Assembly: GCA_036277635.1 (NCBI GenBank)
Contig: DASUMP010000215.1
Coordinates: 1-15,355, forward strand
Reading direction: 5' to 3'
DNA: 15,355 bases
Source: DASUMP01 sp036277635
GTDB lineage: Bacteria; Actinomycetota; Acidimicrobiia; IMCC26256; PALSA-610
Below are positions 1-6,934 of this stretch, piece after piece (within the stretch, counting starts at the first letter, position 1; every line of letters starts with the position of its first letter). A model generated the notes under the pieces. The model was not told the origin of the DNA and ran no database searches. It worked only from the letters and a program-made list of their open reading frames with translations. The position numbers and the translations under genes are program-made.

Positions 1-444
1 GTAGAACGGGCGCGAGTTCGTGACGCGGTGACCGGGGAACACGGTGTTGCCCCGTTCACCTGGCATCGCGCTGCCCGGCCAGTGACCGGGCCCCTCGTCG
101 ATGACCGTGAGCCAGATCCCCTCGTACACCGTGTGGTCGAGCCCGATCTTCGGGATCACGACCGAACCGACCGGCACGATCGGCACGTCGGCGTAGGGAT
201 CGTCCGGGGGCGCCTCCGGCTGCGGCAGCGGCGGGACGCGCGTGAGCACGTCGGCACGCATCTCGAGCGGGTCGACGAACGTTCCGAGCGCGGTCGTGGT
301 GGTCGGTGCCTCGAGCAGCGGCGAGTCGGCGTCTGCGCTCGCGGCGAAGTGCCCACCGAGCACCAGTGCAGCCACGAACACCGCGACCGCGACGACGAAC
401 GCGGTGACCACGGTGAACCCCGGACGGCGGGCGAGGGTGCTCAC
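1..444 (-). CDS. Class E/D-like sortase, C-terminus cut by window edge
   Basis: The visible 148 codons encode the N-terminal half of a membrane-anchored sortase, a transpeptidase that cleaves a C-terminal sorting signal and attaches the protein to the cell wall or builds pili. Seen: a short basic start, one hydrophobic segment (about residues 11-35), a Pro/Thr/Asp-rich spacer (about 40-90), then the sortase beta-barrel start with VVIPKIGLDHTVYEGI (95-110), GPGHWPGSAMPGERGNTVF and GHRVT, whose His139 matches the catalytic histidine. The catalytic Cys (TLxTC) and Arg lie beyond base 1 and cannot be checked. The start is GTG at 442-444, overlapping the thrC stop as GTGA, so translational coupling is likely. 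Family assignment is firm. The subclass (E rather than D or F) is inferred from the PGHR/RGN pattern and the actinobacterial context. No sortase substrate is visible in this window. Confidence 0.88.
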   Translation of the reverse strand, partial: MSTLARRPGFTVVTAFVVAVAVFVAALVLGGHFAASADADSPLLEAPTTTTALGTFVDPLEMRADVLTRVPPLPQPEAPPDDPYADVPIVPVGSVVIPKIGLDHTVYEGIWLTVIDEGPGHWPGSAMPGERGNTVFPGHRVTNSRPFY

Positions 445-1499
445 AGTCCCAGCGCCCCCAACACTGCGTCGACGCTCGCGTCGACCGGATCGTGCGCCTC
501 GACCTGCGCGATCGCGCGATTCGGGTCCTTCAGGCCGTGACCGGTGACCGTGCACACCACGGTCTCGCCCGCTTCGAGCAGGCCGCCGTCGCGCGCGCGG
601 AGCACGCCGGCGATCGACGCCGCCGACGCCGGTTCGACGAACACGCCTTCGAGCGAGGCCAGGGTGCGGTACGCGTCGATGATGTCGTCGTCGGTGACGG
701 CGCTGATCGCGCCACCCGAAGCGTCGCGCGCTTCGATCGCACCGTCCCACGACGCCGGGTTCCCGATGCGGATCGCGGTCGCGATCGTCTCGGGATGGGG
801 CACGGGTTCGCCGCTCACGAGCGGCGCGGCGCCGGCGGCTTGCCAGCCGAGCATCCGCGGTCGCTTGGTCGCCAGGCCGTCGTCGGCGTAGTCGCAGTAG
901 CCGCGCCAGTACGCCGTGATGTTCCCGGCGTTCCCCACGGGAATGCAGTGCACGTCGGGCGCGTCGCCGAGCACGTCGCAGATCTCGTACGCCGCGCTCT
1001 TCTGTCCCTCGATGCGGTAGGGGTTGATCGAGTTGACGATCGTGACCCCGCCCCGTTCGCCGAGCTCGCGCACCACCCGCAGCGCGTCGTCGAACCCGCC
1101 GCGGATCTCGACGACGCGAGCGCCGTGGATCAACGCCTGCGCGAGCTTGCCGAGCGCGACGTGACCGGCCGGGATCAACACCGCCGCGATCAACCCGGCG
1201 CGTGCTGCGTACGCGGCGGCCGACGCCGACGTGTTCCCGGTGGACGCGCAGACCACGACCTTGGCGCCGTCCTCGACGGCCTTCGAGATCGCCATCGTCA
1301 TGCCCCGGTCCTTGAACGACCCGGTGGGATTCGCGCCTTCGACCTTCAGCAGCACGCGCGCACCCACGCGCTCGGACAGCCGCGGCGCCTCGACCAGCGG
1401 CGTGTTCCCTTCGAGGAGGGTGACCACCGGCGTCGACGCCGACACCGACAGGCGGTCCCGGTACGCCTCGATGATCCCCGGCCACCCGCCCGCGGTCAC
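441..1499 (-). CDS. thrC: Threonine synthase
   Basis: This PLP enzyme converts O-phospho-L-homoserine to L-threonine and phosphate, the last step of threonine synthesis, in the cytosol. The 352-residue product has the usual length for the short actinobacterial form. Seen: LLEGNTPLVEAPRL near residues 28-41, PTGSFKDRG with the Schiff-base lysine at Lys63, the STGNTSASAAAYAARAG loop, the PVGNAGN phosphate-binding glycine loop, and TVTGHGLKDP near the C-terminus. The GTG start at 1497-1499 overlaps the hom stop (GTGA) and gives an N-terminus MTAGGWPGIIEAYRDRL, which is typical of the family. The gene overlaps hom upstream and a sortase gene downstream, so all three probably share one transcript. 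thrB, which makes its substrate and often follows thrC, is not in the window. Confidence 0.97.
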   Translation of the reverse strand: MTAGGWPGIIEAYRDRLSVSASTPVVTLLEGNTPLVEAPRLSERVGARVLLKVEGANPTGSFKDRGMTMAISKAVEDGAKVVVCASTGNTSASAAAYAARAGLIAAVLIPAGHVALGKLAQALIHGARVVEIRGGFDDALRVVRELGERGGVTIVNSINPYRIEGQKSAAYEICDVLGDAPDVHCIPVGNAGNITAYWRGYCDYADDGLATKRPRMLGWQAAGAAPLVSGEPVPHPETIATAIRIGNPASWDGAIEARDASGGAISAVTDDDIIDAYRTLASLEGVFVEPASAASIAGVLRARDGGLLEAGETVVCTVTGHGLKDPNRAIAQVEAHDPVDASVDAVLGALGL

Positions 1500-2794
1500 G
1501 ACTCGGCGCCGATCACTCGCAGCACGGACCCGACCCGCTTCACGACCTCGAGATCGCGCACGTCGTGCATCGTGGCGCGCAGGTCGGCTTCGCGCGCGGT
1601 GTGTGTGATGAAGATCAGCTTCGCTTCGTCGCCTTCGCCCTTCTGCTGCATCGACTGGATCGACACCGTGTGCTGTCCGAACGCGCCCGCGATCGCGGCG
1701 AGCACACCCGGCTCGTCGACCGCGTCGAGCGAGATGTAGAACTGCGAGTCGACCTCGTCGATCGGCCGGATGGCCTTGCGCGCCAACCCCCCCATCGTGG
1801 CGCCACGCGCTCCCGAATGGAGGTTCTTCGCCGCGTCGATCAGGTCGCCGAGCACCGCGGATGCCGTCGGACCGCCGCCCGCACCCCGGCCGAGCAGCAT
1901 GAGCTGACCGACCGCGTCGCCCTCGATGAACACTGCGTTGAACGAGCCGCGCACCGCCGCGAGCGGGTGGTCGGTCGGCAGCATCGCCGGGTGCACCCGC
2001 ACGGCGACCTCGCCGTCGACGTCTTCGGCGACGGCGAGGAGCTTCACCACGAAGCCGAGCTCGGCCGCCGCGGCGATGTCGTGCTCGGTGATGTCGGAGA
2101 TGCCCTCGCGGTACACGTCGCCCGCGACGACGCGCGCACCGAACGCAATCGACGCGATGATCGCCGCCTTCGCGGCGGCGTCGAATCCCTCGACGTCGGC
2201 GGTGGGGTCGCGCTCGGCGTAGCCGAGCTGTTGCGCTTCGCTCAGCGCGTCGGCGAACGTCGAGCCTTCTTCGCTCATGCGCGACAGGATGAAGTTGGTC
2301 GTGCCGTTCACGATGCCCATCACGCGCGAGATGCGCTCGCCGGCGAGCGACTCGCGCAGCGGGCGGATCAGCGGGATGCCACCGGCGACCGACGCCTCGA
2401 AGAGCAAGTCGACGCCGGACGCCTCGGCGGCCTCGAACAGCTCCTTGCCGACGTTCGCGATCAGCTCCTTGTTCGCCGTCACCACCGGCTTTCCGAGCTT
2501 CAACGCTTCGAGGATCAGCGAACGCGCAGGTTCGATGCCACCGATCACCTCGACGACGACGTCGACGTCGGCCGCACCGACGACGCCCTCGGCGTCGTGC
2601 GTGAGGACTCCGTCGGCCAGCTCGACCTCGCGCGCCCGCGCGACGTTGCGGACCGCGACGCGGGTCACGTCGATCTGCACGCCGGCGCGGGCCGTGATCA
2701 GCGCGCGGTTGTCGCGCAGCAGCCCCACGAGGGCCGAACCCACGTGGCCGCACCCGAGGATGCCGACCCGGACGATGCCGTCAGGACGTTCCAT
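1496..2794 (-). CDS. hom: Homoserine dehydrogenase with ACT domain
   Basis: It reduces L-aspartate 4-semialdehyde to L-homoserine with NAD(P)H, the branch point from lysine towards threonine and methionine. The product has 432 residues. Seen in order: a Rossmann GxGxxG motif (GILGCGHVG, 11-19), VVTANKELI with the conserved Lys109, IVNGTTNFIL (161-170), the catalytic stretch DPTADVEGFDAAAKAAI with Lys209, and GGGPTASAVLGDL (about 307-318). A C-terminal ACT domain (about 351-428, starting FYISLDAVDEPGVLAAI) suggests feedback control, by threonine in known relatives. ATG at 2792-2794 is preferred because upstream in-frame sequence would run into lysA and does not look like this family. GGGAG lies only two bases upstream of it, which is unusually close. 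It follows lysA after 100 bp and overlaps thrC by GTGA. Confidence 0.97.
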   Translation of the reverse strand: MERPDGIVRVGILGCGHVGSALVGLLRDNRALITARAGVQIDVTRVAVRNVARAREVELADGVLTHDAEGVVGAADVDVVVEVIGGIEPARSLILEALKLGKPVVTANKELIANVGKELFEAAEASGVDLLFEASVAGGIPLIRPLRESLAGERISRVMGIVNGTTNFILSRMSEEGSTFADALSEAQQLGYAERDPTADVEGFDAAAKAAIIASIAFGARVVAGDVYREGISDITEHDIAAAAELGFVVKLLAVAEDVDGEVAVRVHPAMLPTDHPLAAVRGSFNAVFIEGDAVGQLMLLGRGAGGGPTASAVLGDLIDAAKNLHSGARGATMGGLARKAIRPIDEVDSQFYISLDAVDEPGVLAAIAGAFGQHTVSIQSMQQKGEGDEAKLIFITHTAREADLRATMHDVRDLEVVKRVGSVLRVIGAES

Positions 2795-2819
2795 GGCTCC
2801 CAGTCTCGCGAACGGGGCG

Positions 2820-2843
2820 CACCGTGGGGGTGCCCCCTTGGTG
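2820..2843 (-). other. Possible RNA hairpin in the lysA-hom gap
   Basis: Inside the 100-bp gap between lysA and hom, the 24 bases form a symmetric structure: outer arms CACC/GGTG (2820-2823 and 2840-2843), a two-by-two internal loop, inner arms GGGG/CCCC (2826-2829 and 2834-2837), and a 4-base loop. It sits about 26 bp upstream of the hom start. No U-tract follows on the minus strand, so a classic intrinsic terminator is unlikely. It may be an mRNA processing or attenuating structure, or chance in GC-rich DNA. The rest of the gap shows no promoter I would defend. Confidence 0.3.
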
Positions 2844-2894
2844 GATCGGCCGGCCGTGCTCCGGGATTGAGGTGTCGGAGTGGATCGGGGCCAC

Positions 2895-4208
2895 TCAGGC
2901 GTCGACGTCGTGGGAGAGCAGGTCGTCGAGCGTCTCACGCCGCACGACCACCCGGGCGATCCCGCCGTGCACGAACACCACCGCCGGCCGGGTGACCTTG
3001 TTGTAGTTCGACGCCATCGCGACGCCGTACGCGCCGGTACCCGGCGTCGCGATCACGTCGCCCACGACGAGGTCGGTCGGCAGATGCGCGTCACGAACGA
3101 GCAGGTCGCCTTGTTCGCAGTGCTTCCCCGCGACCGTCGCGACGAGGTCGCGCGGCGCGGTGGCCCGCGCCGGCACGAACGCTTCGTACCGCGCGCCGTA
3201 TGTGACGGGTCGGAGGTTGTCGCTCATGCCGCCGTCGACCGCGACGTACGTGCGCACGCCGGGGATCTCCTTGATCGTTCCGACGCGGTAGAGCGTCAGA
3301 CCGGCGGGTCCCGCGATCGACCGCCCGGGCTCGGTCATGAGCCGCGGCGTGGATGCGACACGAGCCCGCGCGAGCGCGTCACGCACCGCGTCGTGGACAC
3401 CCCGCGCGTACTCCGCGATCGACGGCGCGACGTCGGTCGACAGGTAGCGCACCCCGAGTCCGCCCCCGAGGTTGATCTCGTCGACGACCACCGACGCCTC
3501 GCGCTCGATCGCGCCGATCAGCTCCACCATCCGGTCGACGGCCCGCTCGAACGAGTCGAGCCGGAACACCTGCGAACCGATGTGACAATGGATCCCGGCG
3601 AAGCGCATCGCCGGGCTCGCGACGACACGGCATGCGGCCGACAGCGCGGCACCGCGCTCGAGCGAGAACCCGAACTTCGAATCCTCGGTTCCGGTCTCGA
3701 TGAACTCGTGGGTGTGCGCTTCGACGCCGGGCGTGACGCGCACGTGCACCGCGGGAGCGGGAGCGCCGTCGGCGACGAGCCGCTCGATCCGGTCGATCTC
3801 GTCGAACGAGTCGACCGCGATGCGACCCACGCCGACGACGAGCGCGCGCCGCAGCTCGTCATCGGACTTGTTGTTCCCGTGGAACACGATGCGTTCGACA
3901 GGGAACCCGGCCCGCAACGCCACGTGGAGCTCGCCGCCGGTCGCGACGTCGAGGTGCAAGCCTTCCTCGTGGACCAGTCGCGCCATCGCCGTGCACAGGA
4001 ACGCTTTGCTCGCGTAGGCGGCGCCGCCCGGGAACCACTCGTGGTACTCGCGAGCCCGAGCGCGGAGCTCGCCTTCGTCGTAGACGACCAGCGGCGTCCC
4101 GAACTCGTCGGCCAGCTCCTCGAGGTCGCAATCGCCGATCGACAACCGACCGCGGTCGTCGACACGCGACGAACGCGGCAACAGCGAGAGGTCGAAGGGG
4201 GCGGTCAT
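2895..4208 (-). CDS. lysA: Diaminopimelate decarboxylase
   Basis: This PLP enzyme decarboxylates meso-2,6-diaminopimelate to L-lysine, the final step of the DAP pathway. The product has 437 residues, close to the actinobacterial norm. Seen: FGTPLVVYDE (36-45), the PLP lysine in YASKAF (Lys68), HGNNKSDDEL (110-119), HCHIGSQ (207-213), the glycine loop NLGGGLG (246-252), EPGRSIAG (293-300), the substrate-site cysteine in GKHCEQGD (Cys364), and a terminal GAYGVAMASNYN motif. ATG at 4206-4208 is the clear start for this frame, though no strong ribosome binding site precedes it. Only 19 bp separate it from the argS stop, so both are probably on one mRNA and lysA may rely on re-initiating ribosomes. 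A 100-bp gap separates it from hom. Confidence 0.97.
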   Translation of the reverse strand: MTAPFDLSLLPRSSRVDDRGRLSIGDCDLEELADEFGTPLVVYDEGELRARAREYHEWFPGGAAYASKAFLCTAMARLVHEEGLHLDVATGGELHVALRAGFPVERIVFHGNNKSDDELRRALVVGVGRIAVDSFDEIDRIERLVADGAPAPAVHVRVTPGVEAHTHEFIETGTEDSKFGFSLERGAALSAACRVVASPAMRFAGIHCHIGSQVFRLDSFERAVDRMVELIGAIEREASVVVDEINLGGGLGVRYLSTDVAPSIAEYARGVHDAVRDALARARVASTPRLMTEPGRSIAGPAGLTLYRVGTIKEIPGVRTYVAVDGGMSDNLRPVTYGARYEAFVPARATAPRDLVATVAGKHCEQGDLLVRDAHLPTDLVVGDVIATPGTGAYGVAMASNYNKVTRPAVVFVHGGIARVVVRRETLDDLLSHDVDA

Positions 4209-4227
4209 CGCGCACCGTCGGTGGCGA

Positions 4228-5865
4228 TCATGCCTCGTCGAGCCTCGGCATCTCGTCGGGCGCGTGCACGCCGAGCAACGAGAGTGCGTCGGCGAGCACG
4301 ATCCTGCACGCTTCGCCCAGCCACAAGCGCGCTTGGGTCAGCTCGTCGTCGTCGGTGAGCACCCGGCAGTCGTGGTAGAAGCCGTGGAAGCGACTCGCGA
4401 AGTCGCGCACCCAACCCGTGATCTTGTGCGGTGCGCGTGTGAGGGCCGCGTCGGTGACGACGTCGGGATACTGCGCCATCGCGCGCAAGAGGTCGTGCTC
4501 GCGCTCGTGGTCGAGGCGTCCGAGGTCGACGTCGGCGAGCGGCGAGCGCGTCACGCCGTGTTCGCGCGCCCGACGACCGATCGACGCCATGCGGGCGTGG
4601 GCCATCTGCACGTAGTACACGGGGTTGTCCATCGACTGCGCGGTGACGACCTCGAGATCGAACGTGAGCGGCGTGTCGATGCTCTGCATGAGGAAGGTGA
4701 GGCGCGCCGCATCCGGATCGACCTCGTCGAGGATGTCCGCGAGCGTGACGACGGTGCCGGCGCGCTTCGACAGCTTCACCTCGACGCCGTCGCGGACGAG
4801 CTTCACGAGCTGGCCGAGCAGGATCTCGGGTTCGCCGTCGACATCGGCGACCGCACGCAGCCCGCCGCGCACCGACTTCACCTGGCCGTGGTGATCCGCA
4901 CCCCAGATGTCGATGAGGTGCGTCCAACCGCGTCGCAGCTTGTCGCGGTGGTAGGCCAAGTCGTTGCACAGATAGGTCGTCGTGCCATCGGAACGGATGA
5001 GCACCCGATCGCGCGTGTCGCCGAAGTCGGACGACCGGAACCAGGTCGCGCCTTCGTGCTCGTAGGTGAACCCACGCTCGGCAAGCACCCGCAACACGTC
5101 GTCGACGTCGCCGCGCTCGTGCAGCGTGCGCTCCGAGAACCACGTGTCGAACTCGACGCCGATGCGGGCCAAGTCGGTGCGCAGCTCACGGACGACGGCT
5201 CGGTATCCCCACTCGCACGCGTCGGCGGGCGAGACCGCGTCGCCGAGCTCGGCGCGCAGCTGCGTCGCCATCTCCACGAGGTAGGCGCCGTGGTAGCCGT
5301 CCTCCGGCGGTTCGACGCCTTCGTAGCGCGCCATGAGCGAGTCGCGGAACTTGTCGAGTTGGGAACCGGCGTCGTTGAGGTAGTACTCGCGATGCACCTC
5401 AGCGCCCTGCGCCGCGAGCAGGTTCGCGATCGCGTCGCCGACGGCAACCCACCGTCCGCCGCCGGCGTGGAGCGGACCGGTCGGGTTGGCCGAGACGAAC
5501 TCGAGGTTGATGCGTTCGCCCGCGAGGACGGTGCCGGTGCCGAATCGCTCGCCCTGCTCGACCACGTCGGTGAGCACCTCGTGCAACCAGCTCGGGGCGA
5601 GGTGGAAGTTGAGGAAGCCGGGGCCGGCGACGTCGATGTCGACCAGGTGCTGCGGTGGATCGGCGAGCAGTGCGGCCCGCAACCGCTCGGCCACGTCGCG
5701 TGGTGGCCGGCCGGCGGCCTTGGCGGCTTGCATCGCCACCGGCGACGCGAACTCGCCGTGCTCGCGCTGACGGCCGGGTTCCACGACCACCCCACTCGCG
5801 GGCGCGGGCACGCCGATCGTGGCGAGGGCCTGCTCGAGAGCGGCTTGGAGCGCGGCGCGGATCAC
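4228..5865 (-). CDS. argS: Arginyl-tRNA synthetase
   Basis: A class I aminoacyl-tRNA synthetase that charges tRNA-Arg. The product has 545 residues, as expected. Seen: an N-terminal Add1-like tRNA-binding domain (about 1-110, with GEFASPVAMQAAK), the ATP-site SANPTGPLHAGGGR with HAGG at 133-136 in the place of HIGH, EYYLNDAGSQ, the stretch IDIWGADHHGQV, a KMSKS-like KLSKR at 364-368, and a C-terminal alpha-helical anticodon-binding domain ending LSLLGVHAPDEM. HIGG-type variants are normal in actinobacterial ArgRS. The start is GTG at 5863-5865. It has only a weak purine stretch (GGGGA) some 13 bases upstream, but the N-terminus MIRAALQAALEQAL suits the family. It is the first gene of the argS-lysA-hom-thrC-sortase run. 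A tRNA-Arg gene lies 1.8 kb away on the other strand. Confidence 0.97.
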   Translation of the reverse strand: MIRAALQAALEQALATIGVPAPASGVVVEPGRQREHGEFASPVAMQAAKAAGRPPRDVAERLRAALLADPPQHLVDIDVAGPGFLNFHLAPSWLHEVLTDVVEQGERFGTGTVLAGERINLEFVSANPTGPLHAGGGRWVAVGDAIANLLAAQGAEVHREYYLNDAGSQLDKFRDSLMARYEGVEPPEDGYHGAYLVEMATQLRAELGDAVSPADACEWGYRAVVRELRTDLARIGVEFDTWFSERTLHERGDVDDVLRVLAERGFTYEHEGATWFRSSDFGDTRDRVLIRSDGTTTYLCNDLAYHRDKLRRGWTHLIDIWGADHHGQVKSVRGGLRAVADVDGEPEILLGQLVKLVRDGVEVKLSKRAGTVVTLADILDEVDPDAARLTFLMQSIDTPLTFDLEVVTAQSMDNPVYYVQMAHARMASIGRRAREHGVTRSPLADVDLGRLDHEREHDLLRAMAQYPDVVTDAALTRAPHKITGWVRDFASRFHGFYHDCRVLTDDDELTQARLWLGEACRIVLADALSLLGVHAPDEMPRLDEA

Positions 5866-5915
5866 AGGGAGGCGGCGTCCCCGCTCGGCGCCGGGCGGCG
5901 GCGGTGCGGGAGCAG

Positions 5916-5938
5916 CCCATCGTACGCACGACGATGGG
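5916..5938. repeat. Perfect 8-bp inverted repeat, candidate operator for argS operon
   Basis: CCCATCGT (5916-5923) and ACGATGGG (5931-5938) are exact inverted copies around a 7-base spacer, 51 bp upstream of the argS start in the divergent intergenic region. One arm contains the likely argS -10 box TACGAT. A dimeric repressor bound here would block transcription of argS and the lysine/threonine genes. No regulator gene is adjacent, so the factor is unknown. Confidence 0.45.
5919..5924 (-). promoter_or_regulatory. Possible -10 box of the argS operon
   Basis: Read on the minus strand, these bases are TACGAT, matching the actinobacterial TANNNT -10 pattern. The same hexamer precedes tRNA-Arg in this window. 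A start of transcription near 5912 would leave a leader of about 45 bases before argS. No convincing -35 element is seen 17 bp upstream (GGAACG). Confidence 0.35.
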
Positions 5939-5992
5939 TCACGTTCCGTGGTTGAATCGTCACCAATGGTCGAGACCGTCGCGCCCGAGCGG

Positions 5993-5998
5993 TATCCT
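5993..5998 (+). promoter_or_regulatory. Possible -10 box of the diguanylate cyclase gene
   Basis: TATCCT fits TANNNT and lies directly before a strong hairpin and about 95 bases before the preferred GTG start. The same hexamer precedes bpa (9256-9261). No clear -35 is visible. If it is used, transcription begins near 6005, downstream of the ATG at 5966, which argues against that ATG as the start. Confidence 0.3.
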
Positions 5999-6000
5999 CA

Positions 6001-6068
6001 CGCCGAGCGGGGTGATCCGCTCGGCGGCCACGCGTCCAGGACGGACCGTCGTCCGCCGGCGGGACGCG
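6001..6068 (+). promoter_or_regulatory. Structured leader with two stem-loops before the diguanylate cyclase gene
   Basis: First element: CGCCGAGCGG (6001-6010) and CCGCTCGGCG (6017-6026) form a perfect 10-bp stem with a 6-base loop. Second element: an outer 7-bp stem CGCGTCC/GGACGCG (6031-6037 and 6062-6068) encloses a 5-bp hairpin GGACG/CGTCC (6039-6043 and 6050-6054). The ribosome binding site follows 13 bases later. The stretch has weaker third-position GC bias than the gene that follows, consistent with non-coding leader. I do not recognise a known riboswitch, and the conserved core of the c-di-GMP GEMM riboswitch is not apparent. An operator role for the 10-bp repeat is an alternative. 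Confidence 0.45.
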
Positions 6069-6081
6069 CACGACGCGCGTT

Positions 6082-6087
6082 GGGAGG
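6082..6087 (+). promoter_or_regulatory. Ribosome binding site deciding the cyclase start
   Basis: GGGAGG ends four bases before GTG at 6092-6094. No comparable purine run precedes the alternative ATG at 5966-5968, so this site decides the start call. Confidence 0.6.
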
Positions 6088-6091
6088 TGCA

Positions 6092-6934
6092 GTGGGGTCT
6101 GGGCCCGGCTCGGCGGGCGACGACGACCGCACACGTGAGGTCAGCGCGCGCTCCCGACCCGAGGCGCCCGGCACCGAGCCGACCGACCTCTCCCGCATCC
6201 TCGCGACGAGCGAATCGGGCGTCGCGATCATCTACGGCGCCCTCGACTGCCTCGTCGAGGAGTTCGACCTCGAGGACGCGTTCGTCGTGCTCGACGCCCC
6301 CGGCGCGGGTCGGCAGGTGTTCCGAGCCGGACGCCGTCCCATCGCGACCGACGACGAAGCGATGCTGCACGCCCCGACCGGCATCTACACCCAGCCTCAG
6401 CTGGCCGGCAACGCGTTCGACGCCAACTTGCTCCTCTCGTCGTGCCTGCTCGCGCTCCGGCTCGACTGGATCCGCTACGACGCCGGCCACGACCCGCTGA
6501 CCGGTCTCGACGGCCGGCGTTCGTTCGACCGGCTGCTCGACATGGCGGTGGCGCGCAGCAACCGCTACGGCTGGCCGTTCACCCTCGTGCTCGTCGACCT
6601 CGACGACTTCAAGGTGCTCAACGACACCTTCGGCCACCAAGCCGGCGACGACGCGCTGCGCGATCTGGGTGAGCGCTTCCGGCGCGCGCTGCGCTTCGGC
6701 GACAACGCGGCGCGCATCGGCGGCGACGAGTTCGCGATGGTGCTCCCCGACACCGAGCCCGAGCTCGTCCCCGTGCTCCTCGAACGCGTGCGCACCGCGC
6801 CAGGGCTCGAGTCCCCGTGCCCCGAGTTCTCGTTCGGGACCGCGATCTGTCCCACCGAGGCCGACGACGCGGCAGCGTTGTTCGCGCTCGCCGACCAGCG
6901 GCTCTACGCCGCCAAAGCCGAGCGACGACGATGA
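6092..6934 (+). CDS. Diguanylate cyclase, GAF-like plus GGDEF domain
   Basis: It should condense two GTP into the second messenger cyclic di-GMP. The 280-residue protein has a low-complexity N-terminus (1-30), a region of about 90 residues that could be a divergent GAF-like sensor (33-125), then a complete GGDEF domain: DPLTGLDGRRSFD from 134, the metal-site stretch VLVDLDDFKVLNDTFGHQAGDDAL, GGDEF itself at 210-214, and a terminal ADQRLYAAK. The inhibitory I-site RxxD is present as RFGD (201-204), exactly five residues before GGDEF, so product inhibition is expected. No signal peptide or membrane segment is seen, so it is probably cytosolic. GTG at 6092 is chosen for its GGGAGG site; ATG at 5966 would add 42 residues of less codon-like sequence. 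Its stop overlaps the next gene as ATGA. The signal it senses is unknown. Confidence 0.9.
   Translation: MGSGPGSAGDDDRTREVSARSRPEAPGTEPTDLSRILATSESGVAIIYGALDCLVEEFDLEDAFVVLDAPGAGRQVFRAGRRPIATDDEAMLHAPTGIYTQPQLAGNAFDANLLLSSCLLALRLDWIRYDAGHDPLTGLDGRRSFDRLLDMAVARSNRYGWPFTLVLVDLDDFKVLNDTFGHQAGDDALRDLGERFRRALRFGDNAARIGGDEFAMVLPDTEPELVPVLLERVRTAPGLESPCPEFSFGTAICPTEADDAAALFALADQRLYAAKAERRR

Noticed and set aside
28..547. Plus-strand open frames over the left edge.
   Set aside because: They are antisense to the sortase and thrC, whose minus-strand products carry clear family motifs.
2795..2938. Longer N-terminus for homoserine dehydrogenase starting near 2938.
   Set aside because: The extra residues overlap lysA and do not resemble the family; ATG 2794 gives the standard Rossmann start.
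5437..5472. HAGG in place of HIGH in ArgRS as a possible lost active site.
   Set aside because: HIGG-type motifs are normal in actinobacterial ArgRS, and all other motifs are intact.
5819..6091. Extended start for the diguanylate cyclase (ATG at 5966 or further upstream, inside argS).
   Set aside because: There is no ribosome binding site there, codon bias is weaker, and the stretch holds a -10-like box and perfect stem-loops. GTG 6092 has GGGAGG four bases upstream. ATG 5966 remains a fallback.
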